Shown: positions 11,160 through 20,884 of the stretch, piece by piece
How positions within the stretch are numbered: the first letter of the stretch is position 1
Layout: every line of letters begins with the position of its first letter
Position numbers and translations under genes: made by a program
Notes under the pieces: generated by a model
The model's database searches: none
What the model was told of the DNA's origin: nothing
What the model saw: only the letters and a program-made list of their open reading frames with translations
DNA from: Platynereis dumerilii
Taxonomy: Eukaryota; Annelida; Polychaeta; Phyllodocida; Nereididae
Length of the DNA: 64,000 nt
Assembly: GCA_026936325.1 (NCBI GenBank)
Contig: JAPTHN010000012.1
Span: 34,978,537 to 35,042,536 of the forward strand
Direction: 5' to 3'

Positions 11160-14100
11160 ATGAGGCAATCGCTGGTTTTCCTGAGTTTTACCATCATCTT
11201 ATTCCTTGTCACTGAAGGTCTGTCGGCATCAATAGCTGACAAGTCATCTTCATACGTACCAGGTATGTGCTTCCCCTTATAACCTTAGGTGCATTGAGTA
11301 TTGACCTAAGGTGTATGGAACTGGATTCAAGGAGGCATAGGCTTAAATGACATTGAATTGATTCAGAAAACGACAGGTTTTATGAATGGCAGTGCTGCCA
11401 GCCCAGCTGTCACAATATCATCTTAAAAATTACCAGATCCAGTATTTCTTTTGTATCGATGTCTTAACCTATAAAAAAACTTATATATTCTTGTCAGTAC
11501 ATCGATTCAACAAGATTAGGAATTTTGTCCAAGCAAACATTTCCATGTGAAACGTCATCAAAGATTGTGTGCATTTTCAAGAGGTGGCTCGATGCAAATC
11601 TTGCCTTAAAAATCTTTGCTTCTTAAAAATTTTAGATATTAAGGCCATTAAGTTGCATGCCAGATGCCCTTTGGTTAATGTTAAGATCAATACAGTACCC
11701 TTTTTAAGCGTAATTTTCTTGTTAAACTTGGTATAAACTGTAATACCTTGTCGTGGCGGACAACTTCTCGAATGAGCTAACTATAGTGTGTGTCTTTTTT
11801 ATTTGTAGTTGAATCAAAGGACAGGAATATTCTCATGCCTCAGGTAAATGCAATTTTATTCATCTGTCAATTTTCTATAAATAGATATACATAATACCAT
11901 ATGTACAGACATCTCAGGATTTGCCTAATTATGCAAGGATTGCTATTAAATGTAGCATTATTTCATAGAATTACTTGCTTACCATTCATTAGAATAGAAA
12001 TATACAATGACCCTTCACAGAATTTAAGAGAATTAACATTAAGTACTGAGTGGGTGGTTTTTCTACAAAAATTAGTTTGTAGGACCAAAAATTTACTTTT
12101 GCTTGAAATCAAGGTATTTACAGTGCTTTCTACCTTTCGGTTCTCCTTATTGCAGCCTGGAAAGCACCGTCGACATAAACGTGTCGCTGCTGAACTGGCC
12201 GGAGCTGAACTCATTTCTTACGTGGTCAGAACAGTAAGCTTTGTTTATGGATTTTACGATGGTGTTCATAAGGGCAACCAGATGAAACAAATACAACAAA
12301 AATTGAAGGAGCTGGATGGGAAAATAGACCACATTTCAAGAGATGTTGAAAGGTTGCAGGCGACTGTTCTCTATGGCAGACATGTTTCGCGAGTGCGGTT
12401 CTTCTTATCATACTTGACAAACTTTCTTACACCCCAGAATGACACATGGGGTCCAACTCACAGGGCTCAGCATTGGGCGGACAGTGTCCTTGCTTTGGGC
12501 AATGACGGCGTTGCACAGGTAATTGTTATTGTTTACAGGTGATTTCATTACAATGGGATTCTGGTCATATCATACACACTTGGCAGTGAGAAATCAGAGC
12601 TAAACATGCACTTACTAGGTAGTCTACGTTTGATATTTCAGATGTGTGACGTTCTGTTGTTCCTGAACCAATCAGATTTACCAAAAGTACTATGTATTTA
12701 GTGGAAAAAACCTTAGAAATCTCGTACTAATGGAATCACCTGTAACACTGTTGATTAATAAAAATTAAGTAAATATGCGATTGATGAAGCAAGTTATTTA
12801 ATTAAGCTCATATAATTGTCTTATAGTAACCGGCAATGTCGAAACTTGCTTTTAAAAGTTTAGCAAATTAAATTTTGATGCAACTCTAACATCTGTTAGT
12901 TTCATCTACACTGCGTTCCCAATTATTATGCAACCACTATTTTTTATGATATCTCAAAGAGAAATAACACTATAAAAATATCCTTTTCACAAGATGATGT
13001 GTGTGCCATGAAGCCAATATCCTGTAAATTTTGTGCAATTCTGTTTGCCCAATGAGGAGTTACGCCATCTAATAACTTTTTGTGGTGTTCCCAATTATTA
13101 TGCAATTTCATGAAAGTGCACCGTCAACCACCCTAAATTAAATAAAACTAATCTTAAAATACCATAAACACTTAACCCTTGACACTAAATGAAAAATATA
13201 ATCGTTTGAAACCAGTGGCGTCCCTATGGGGGGGCACGGGGGGGCCAGTGCCCCCCCATATTAGACCTGTGCCCCCCAGGTGCCCCCCCATATGAACTTT
13301 CTAACTCTGGCTAAAATATACAATTAGTATAGCGGGTGCCCCCCAGAGAATCGCGTGCCCCCCCAGGTGCCCCCCCCGCTCGAGACCCCCAGTTACGCCA
13401 CTGTTTGAAACATTGGTATTTTTACATGTAAGCAAATGATATTATTGCCTTGCATTGAAATAACATGGAAATTGCAATCTTTTTGCAACAAACGCTGTGT
13501 GTCAGCAAGACAGATTATGGAAGCATTATCAAACTCATAGTCTGCCTTCCTGATGTTTAGAACTTTCCCCCAGACCAAAGAAAATCAAATTTTTCCTGTG
13601 CACTTGAATGATTTCTTGCAATGAATTCAGGTCATTCCCATTAATTCACAAACAATGGGACAAAATTATGCTTGCATAATAATTGGGAACGCAGTGTATT
13701 GAAATGAGTCAAATGACACCATATTTTCACTTCTGAGGCTTTAAAAACCTTTTTATTTGTTTTTAGAAATGTTTGCTGTAATTTTTATTAATTTAGTGAG
13801 TGTAGGATAGGCATTACGGTGTGCTTCACAGTGAAATTCAATGAACAACGTAGTTGTTATGATTTTTCATTGATGAAATGTGCCTCACTCTATTGGACTT
13901 GGTCGTTGCCAATCTGTTAGTTTTAAACAACAATGTACATCAGCTCAGTTGCTGTTCTTTGAATTTCACTTAAGTTTTGTGAAGTTCAAATAAACCTGAT
14001 GTTTCTTTCAGGTGATTTAATTACCACACGATTTTGTTCATTCACAGTTGCTAGTGAGGAATCAATGCAATGTATGGACTTACTACGTTTGATCTGTCAG

Positions 14101-16056
14101 CTGTGTGACATTCTATTGGTCCTCAACCTATCAGATTAAGCAAATATGCCATGTTGTATTTGACTCTTTCAGATTCTGCACGACTTCCACGATATGGTAA
14201 TCGGCACCAGTCACTTGTTCGCCAGCAAACCGATATTTCTCATTTTTGAACAACAGCTCGATGGTTCGTCCTCTAGCTATCCGAGACAGGTCCAAGAAAT
14301 AGTAGAATTCCTGTATTCCATCCAAGCATCAGGATATGCACTGTGGATGACTGCTCTCAATATCAATGGCAGGCAAAGGGATATTGCTTCTGTCCAACAT
14401 GTGGCCAGGGAGAGATTCACTAACCAGACAAATATAATGTACCGAGTTACAACTGGTAAGCAGTGCATTTTCAAGCGAATTTCATGGTGGGAATTTTGCA
14501 GGTAGAGGGCATTTTATTACCATGTCACGGAAATGAACATTCTGGCTGCCAAGATTTCCCACTGTTTTGATACTTAATAATGGTCTGTTGGTGAGTAAAT
14601 GCAAACATACACTACGACAATTATCAAAGGCATCATACTATTAATGGTGCATGTAAAACATGTCCAGCAGTTATCCGGTGCAATAAAAGTTACATGTTCC
14701 TGAATTAATTTCTAACAGAAACAGATCTCAAAAAGTCACTGGATTAGTTAGTTTGTTATGAATCAGCACAGATCACGATAGATTGACAGATAAGTGGTTA
14801 TCCAAGTGGCAAGATATTACACTCCGGAACAACATAACTGTAGTCTGTCTCAATATGAGCAAGTGAACTTTTCAGAGAACAACAGTATTGCTCATTTGGT
14901 TTTATATCATTCTGATTTCAGCATGGCCGTCTGGAAGTTTTGGGCTCCCAATGACCGACACTGGTTGTCCGAAAGAGACTGAAACGGGTGTCCAATGGAA
15001 GACGGGCTACAGGTACCACGACACTGTCATTGATAATGAGTGGTCGTTTAACCTGCGCTTCCCAGCTGGCTCTTGGGGAAAAGATTTTGTATACCAGCAC
15101 TTCTGCATGATGAACAACACAGCAGGGCTTAGGAGATGGCCCAATGGAGAATATTGCATATTCAAGAAAGGTGATTGTCCACAAGGTGAGCAAACAAATA
15201 CACACAAACTGATGATGCAGGTGTAAAAATGAACGTGCAAAAGACTGTGGACATGAAACATGAGCATAAGTACAATATCTCAAAACTAACACTCGTGTAA
15301 GGGCTTGATTTGTCATTTGTTTGTAAACCTGTTGTTATTAACATTAGAAGATGTGCTCCGTTATGAGGGCTTGGGGTGAGAGTTTATTTTTAGGGTCAGT
15401 TTAAGTTTAAGTTTAGTGCAACCAGTATAGCTTTATACTAATTACGTTTTTAGTTTTAGTTTTTAGTGTTCCCAATAACACACACACAAATTGATAAATC
15501 GTAATGTGTAACATTTTTCGAAATGACGTCTTCATTTATTGTCTGATTACTGTGTTCCTCACTGCACGAACTGTAGTTGCTGAACGGGATTTCTAAGACA
15601 TGTTAGCATTAACACATCATTTCTCGAATAGCTGATTTATTTGAAATATTATTATTTTCTCCAACAGGTTTTTCAATTGGCTCTATTCAATGGGACGATG
15701 ATGATTATTACAATACCAACCGAGCAAATGGCTTCCTTCCAGACGGGGAATACCAAATGCCACATATCCACTGAGGGACTAAAATCTACTACTGCTGTCG
15801 CTCTGATGGCCCTCCAAGCACCCCGATTGTGCTTCCAACTGCTAAGCCCTTCTACCTCCTCCGCTACAGATCAACATGTCAGCAAGTGAAGAACATGAGA
15901 TTGTCCAATCACTTCTTCTGGTGGGATGACCACAAGAACTCGTGGTCTACAATCTTTTTGACCGGATCGAAAAATGATAATCACTTATATGGCGCCCATC
16001 CTGTCACTGGTCCTGATAGCACAAACCATAAGATCTTTTATTGTTATTACCACTGA
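11160..16056 (+). CDS. Apextrin-like secreted protein (ApeC domain), six coding exons
   Basis: Coding exons: 11160-11262, 11809-11843, 12156-12518, 14173-14455, 14922-15185, 15668-16056. All junctions have GT/AG and the phases agree, giving 478 codons plus stop. Residues 1-24 look like a signal peptide (MRQSLVFLSFTIILFLVTEG). A basic KHRRHKR at 49-55 fits furin-type cleavage. Residues about 88-118 form heptads (I92, L96, L99, I103, I106, V110, L113), followed by a helical region of no family known to me. From W263 to the end is the ApeC domain: WPSGSFGLP, FCMMN, WPNGEYCIF, CPQGFSIGSIQWDDDD, YYCCRSDG, LPTAKPFYLL and CQQVKNMR. ApeC proteins of echinoderms and amphioxus are secreted or cytosolic immune or matrix proteins; amphioxus members bind bacterial peptidoglycan. 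As read, codon 385 (15772-15774) is TGA, which would cut the domain roughly in half. An acceptor ending at 11151 implies an untranslated exon upstream. Confidence 0.85.
12536..12742. mobile_element. TA-flanked MITE in intron 3 of the apextrin-like gene
   Basis: The inverted termini CAGGTGATTTCATTA and TAATGGAATCACCTG differ at one position and are bordered by TA on each side, fitting Tc1/mariner-type insertion. The element starts 17 bases after the exon 3 donor. Parts of the same element recur at 14009-14165 and, in the other orientation, inside the array units (for example at 27327, 28937 and 31246). Confidence 0.7.
12909..13696. mobile_element. Tc1/mariner-type MITE in intron 3, 788 bp
   Basis: The inverted ends CACTGCGTTCCCAATTATTA... 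are about 25 bp long and flanked by TA on both sides (12907-12908, 13697-13698). The word GTTCCCAATTATTATGCAA recurs inside at 13087-13105, 173 bp from its terminal copy, which resembles the inner and outer binding sites of IR/DR-type Tc1 elements. A hAT-like MITE is nested inside at 13213-13403. The frame 13393-13578 is not a transposase. Confidence 0.85.
13213..13403. mobile_element. hAT-like MITE nested in the mariner MITE, 191 bp
   Basis: The ends CAGTGGCG and CGCCACTG are inverted, and the flanks are a perfect 8-bp duplication TTTGAAAC (13205-13212 and 13404-13411). The inside is a series of G-runs followed by C-runs that can fold back. Of all insertions in the window this has one of the cleanest boundaries. 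Confidence 0.9.
14009..14165. mobile_element. Partial copy of the CAGGTGATT MITE next to exon 4
   Basis: The left end CAGGTGATTTAATTACCA and the following 140 bp resemble 12536-12700, including a GGACTTACTA(C)GTTTGAT stretch and an ATTGGTCCTCAACC(T/A)ATCAGATT stretch. The right terminus is missing, and the copy runs up to the pyrimidine tract of the exon 4 acceptor (AG at 14171-14172). The insertion therefore lies directly against a functional splice site. Confidence 0.55.
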
Positions 16057-16195
16057 AGGTGGGGATCTCCTTGAGTTCGCCATCAATGTTGGTCACCTGT
16101 TTTCAGGATCCTGTTGTGAAGTTTAACAAACTTGAAGAACCAAACCAACCTTGACTCGATGGCTGGAATAGAACTTGGCTTGACGCACAATAGGT

Positions 16196-16423
16196 GAGGC
16201 TCTGGATGGGGGGGATATGGGGGACAGGGAATTCAAAAGTGAAATGGCCAAGGGACAGGGAATTCAAAAGTAAAATGGCCAAGGGACAGGGGGACATAAA
16301 ACCCCATTCAGAGCTGAGGGACAGGGAATTCAAAAGTACCATTGGTAAAATTGCAAAGGGACAGGGAATTCAAAAGTAAAATGACCAAGGGACAGGGGGA
16401 CGCAAAACCCCATCAAGAGCCTC
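16196..16423. mobile_element. MITE-like element with internal minisatellite, 3' of the apextrin-like gene
   Basis: The inverted ends GAGGCTCTGGATGGGG and CCCCATCAAGAGCCTC bracket four copies of the word GGGACAGGGAATTCAAAAGT and two copies of a GGGACAGGGGGAC(A/G)(T/C)AAAACCCC block. It begins 140 bases after the stop codon, so it may lie in the 3' untranslated region. No target duplication is clear. Confidence 0.55.
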
Positions 16424-16869
16424 ATAGGTCTGTCTCCATTTGTGTTTCAACAAGGTGATAGGTGTTGTTGACCTTAATATTGCCAAGGAGCCTGACTCAA
16501 CGAGTGTGTTTGTTGAATGTGTTGTTGGTTAGAATCACATGGATTGGGGGATTACAATGTCTTAACAACTATATTATTATTAACTTTTGGTCACAAAATT
16601 TCATTTTATTCGCAAACAAACCAGATAATAATTATGTAATCCAGCCGGCTTTTCGAGGACAAAAGTAGTCTCCCCCTTATATTCATGCCACCTATCTGTT
16701 ATCACTGTAGTAATCCCGATTTGGAGAAAGGCCTATTACAAATTGATGGACTGTCACAAGAAGTGTGCAGAAGCTTCAATTAAATAGTCCATTGCATGTA
16801 AAGAGAATTATATTGATCTCTAGGGGTTAAAGGGGCACTTTAAAAATTTGTAAATAGATTGACTCTTAT
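16424..16869. other. Non-coding spacer, nothing recognised
   Basis: Sequence between the 3' flank of the apextrin-like gene and the foldback element. I could not identify a convincing AATAAA polyadenylation signal for the gene here. Confidence 0.4.
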
Positions 16870-18515
16870 AGTCCATGAGCCAGACCAGATATTGGTACCG
16901 CCTGGGGTGGCAAAATCTAACCGTGTTTCTCTGAAATACATATGCCTATAGACGATAAAAAAGTTGGGGCCCAAGATTGGCGTGGCAGCTTAGTGGTAGT
17001 AATCAGCCCTTAAATATGGGAATCTGTGTCGGATTTGAGCACATGAATTATGGGGTGGGGGAAACTAAAATTGTTATATCTCCTGAATCAGTGGACCAAT
17101 TTCAACAAATTACCCCTCAAAATGTCTGGAATTTTGAGTTTTACAAATATAGGTCAATATATGACCAATATGCAAATTAAGTAGGTCGCCAGAGGTCAAA
17201 AGGTCGCAAAAATTGACCATTGCTTAAAATCTGAACCATTATCCAAATGAACACCACAGCTGCCAACCCAATGAGACTTGGAAGGTCATGGAGGGCTCAG
17301 ATCATAGATAACAAGTATGAAAGTCCATTTTATGCCAATAAACGGATAATTCATGCATGTGTCGGCAGCGGCACATAGTGAAATATGGTACATGTTTGAA
17401 AATGACCGTTTTAAGGGTGGAGGAAACTAAAGTTGCTGTATCTTCTGAACCAATGGTCCTATCCCCACAAATTACCCCTCAAAATGTTCAGACTTGTAAT
17501 TCTCCATATATAGGTCATTATATGACCAACATGCAAATTAATGAGGTCATCAGTGGTCAAAAGGTCACAAAAATTGACCGTTGCTTAAAATCTGATCCCT
17601 TATCCAAAAACAAACTCCTTAGCTGCCAAACCAATGGGACTTGTTGAGTCATTTAGAGGTCAGATTATAGATAAAAAGTATCAAAGTAAATTTTATATCT
17701 AAAATTGCAGAAATTATGTGTGTTTCAGCATTGGCACATGACAAAATATGTCAAATATTTTATAACGACAGTTTTAAGGGCGGGGAAAACTAAAATCACT
17801 ATATCTCCTGAACCAAAGGTTCTATCCCAACATATTTCCCAATACAATTTTCAGACTTGTGGGTTCTATAAATATAGATCATTATATGACCAATTTGCAA
17901 ATTAATTAGGTCATCAGAGGTCAAAAGGTCACAAAAATGACCACTGCCTAAAATCTGAACACCTCATCAAACAACAAACACCATAGCTGCCAAACCCATT
18001 GGACTTGTTGAGTCATTTAGGGAAAAGATAATAGATAACAAGTTTAAAAGTCAATTTTATGTCTAAAATGCAGAGTTTATGTATGTGTCAGCAGTTGGAC
18101 ATAACAAAGTATGGCAGGTATTTGAAAATGACAGTTTCAAGGGCGGGCGAAACTAAAATAATTGCAATATCGCCCGAACCAGTGGTCCAATGCCAACAAA
18201 TTTCTGCTGCAGGTGTCTGGAATTAGGAGTTTTATACATGTTATTTGACCAACATGCAAATCAGTTAGGTAATCAGAGATCAAAAGGTTGCAAAAATGTA
18301 CCTTCGCTTATTATCTGAGCTCTCATGAAAAAAATTACACACCGTAACCGGTAAACCAATGGTACTTGATATGTCATGTAAGGCTCAGATGATAGACAAC
18401 AAGTGTCAAAGTCAATTTTATGCCTAAAATTGAGCTTTACAGGATATTTCTTGTACAACACTGAAAGGTAAAGAATGTAGAGGATGTCAGCAGGGACCAG
18501 GTGAGTATATCAATC
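16870..18515 (+). repeat. Left inverted arm of the foldback element
   Basis: Four units of about 357-370 bp follow a 190-bp outer segment. The short frames at 16977, 17357 and 17705 on the + strand are the same unit read three times and not separate genes. The inner end fades after CAGGGACCAGGTGAG and a CAATCCACAAG stretch, which matches the inverted sequence near 20885. Confidence 0.75.
16975..17045 (+). repeat. tRNA-like head in the outer arm
   Basis: GGCAGCTTAGTGGTAG resembles a Pol III A box (TRGCNNAGYGG), and TGTGTCGGATTTGAGC about 35 bp later sits where a B box would be but is diverged. The inverted counterpart is in the right arm at about 22380-22450. This suggests the outer arms include a tRNA-derived SINE head. 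It is not an intact tRNA gene. Confidence 0.4.
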
Positions 18516-18720
18516 CACAAGACCTCAATTTGAGTTTCCTTGCTTGGAGAAGATTCCGTCACATGAAAGTACCAGAAAATAATTCCTGTTTCCCACAGTC
18601 TCCTCGATCCTACTATTCTCAAATTCTCCAGCCACATTCTGAGAAAAAAGGTACATAGGATGGAGTGAAACACCTGTGGGTGGATGTGAAAACTTCTGGA
18701 GTGCATCAGAGGTGACCTTT

Positions 18721-18935
18721 TAAAATCACATTAAATTTACATTAAACCAACATCAATTTAAACTCCATCTCAGCCATTGTGTATGATTTTTTTGACATTG
18801 TGCCCCATTGCTAATTGCTGTTACATTGCTAGCTGTCTTAATGGAGTTCTTATTAACTTCTTAATAAGGGATAAGGTTGTGGTGGGGAGACTAAGGTTGT
18901 TGTGAGGAGATTTTAGGTGGAGAGGAGAAAGGAGG
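18721..18935 (+). repeat. Segment shared with 58390-58583, near the second apextrin-like exon
   Basis: From AAAATCACATTAAATTTAC to GTGGAGAGGAGAAAGGAGG the sequence aligns with 58390-58583, and the match resumes at 19711-19762. The 58-kb copy lies about 200 bp downstream of an apextrin-like first exon, so this may be an intron segment of a lost paralogue caught between the foldback arms, or a dispersed repeat. Confidence 0.6.
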
Positions 18936-19710
18936 TGTTACCGCCAATATCCATTATTGTGACCAATATGCCTATTGGGCATGGATGTTAGGCCTTTGGG
19001 CAAAATATAGGGTCTTTTGGCAAATTATAGGGACTTTTGGCAAACTCTAGGGTCTTTGGGCATTACGACTCCTTTTGGCATGACTTTCCCAAAGTTATCG
19101 CATCCTTCAAAATATCCGCGAGGCCTTTGGGCAAAATATAGGTCCTTTAGGCGCATGCCTAAATCACTCATTGTCTCTCACTCCCGACTATAGTGGATTT
19201 TGCCAAAAATCGTATACTTTCGATACATGCCCAAGTCACTCGTAACATCTCTTTTGTACTATTTGGATTTTGACAAATATCCAACTTTGGATAATGGTGA
19301 ACTGACCATTGAGAATACGCTCTAATATCTTGACCAATGAGAATCTACCCTAATATCCACATTAGGGGGCACAGTAGTTAATAGTCTGTCCAATGAGAAT
19401 GCCACCTGATATCCTGTCCAATGAGAATCCGGCCAAATATCCCAGCCAATGAGAGTCAAGTCTAATAATATCCACAGAGCCATGATTGGCCAGTGGATAT
19501 TAAGCTGCATTCTCATTGGACACACTGAGAATTCAATGAGATTCCAATCTAATATCCGACAGCCAATGAAAATTGAGCCTAATATCAAATAGGCTAATAG
19601 TCAAATAGGCTCTTGGGTCAAAGTCAAAAGACTAGGCCAAAATTCATGACAGTCTTTTGTCGATATTTGTGGATATTTGTGACTGATTATATATGCTTTG
19701 GGCATACACA
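18936..19710. mobile_element. Candidate solo LTR, 775 bp
   Basis: An insertion that starts TG, ends CA and is flanked by a 5-bp duplication GGAGG (18931-18935 and 19711-19715). The related sequence at 58 kb has the uninterrupted empty site. Size, termini and duplication length fit a solo LTR of a retrotransposon. Inside are three or four copies of a TTTGGGCAAAATATAGG-type word and several CCAATGAGAAT words in both orientations, which contain CCAAT boxes. No internal retroelement region accompanies it. The family is unknown and its age is not recent, judged only by the lack of a partner copy. Confidence 0.45.
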
Positions 19711-19925
19711 GGAGGGAAAAATAGGTAAAAGAGGACTCCTGACTGAAAATGTTTTTACTTTATTATGGATATTACTGTAGGCCAATGTCGTCGAGGATGA
19801 TTGGAGCAAGCATGGAAGGTGGAGACATGGAAGAAGAAAGATGCTTGGAGGGTAGGAGTACATCTACATATTGAGATGGGGGGAACAGGAGAAACAATGG
19901 AAGCATTGAGACAAATAATGAAACA

Positions 19926-20057
19926 ATGAAGGAGGAGGCTATGAAGGAGGAGACTATGAAGGAGGAGACTATAAAGAAAGAGGCTATGAATGAGGAAACA
20001 ATGAAGGAGGAGACAATGACGGAGGAGACTATGAAGAAGGAGACTATGAAGGAGTCC
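19926..20057 (+). repeat. 15-bp minisatellite (ATGAAGGAGGAGACT)n
   Basis: About nine imperfect units of ATGAAGGAGGAGACT. On the + strand this would read Met-Lys-Glu-Glu-Thr repeatedly; the minus strand gives a hydrophobic serine/valine/isoleucine repeat in the frame 19772-20065. It lies in the centre of the foldback element. Nothing supports translation. Confidence 0.75.
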
Positions 20058-20884
20058 TGAGACAAAGAAGGAGAAGGCAGAAAGAGAAGGGTGAGGAAAC
20101 TAGAAGGGATGATACTAACCAGAAGGAGGAAACTGCAATGGGAGGGAAGTATTGGTGGTGTGCTACCATATATTTGGGAAAATAATCACAGATTAGCCTA
20201 GAATGACCATTTGATCCCAGTTTAGTCAGTCTGTCTAGTTTTGAGTCCTCAAAAAAGCTAGAAGCGAAGAGGAGCAGTTTCAGGACATCTATACATCAAA
20301 AATTTAATAGTCCTATTTTATATTTAGTTTACTATGTCTTGAATCAACTCTTCATCTTATTGACAAGACATGCATTTCAGTTGTTTGTGGCACATTCAGT
20401 CATTCACATAATGACATTGACATCATACTCAGGAAAACAAAAATCGCTGACTTATGGATTGACGTGCGCTGAACTGATCCCTGATAACAATTTCTGTCAA
20501 GAATCATTCAGCCAAGCTTTTTAGTTTCATTGTTCTATATCTATCATTTGAAGAGATGTCCTGCAATGCAGTTACAGGGAGACTGATATTAATGCAGCTA
20601 TCCTTTACTGTCTATTTGGCAGTTTTGTGAGCCTTAAAACTGTCACTCGGCAGTTTTGTATGTACTTTAAAACTGTCACTTCCAAGTCTGTGTCATTTGT
20701 TCTGCGCCACTGCTGACATAAAGTTCCGTACTTTTAGATAAAATATATAATTGGACGTGTTTAATCTTATATTATGATTCTTGCATGTATTATATGAATT
20801 ATAAAGTTCAATCGGTAAATACGGTATGGAGGACTAGTTTTTTTTTTTAACAAGTCCGATGGTTTTATAGCTAAGGTGTTTGTT

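Noticed and set aside
14918-15316. 132-residue minus-strand frame
   Set aside because: Antisense shadow of apextrin-like exon 5, whose + strand has clear ApeC motifs and splice sites.
19772-20065. Hydrophobic repeat protein on the minus strand
   Set aside because: It is the reverse reading of a 15-bp minisatellite.
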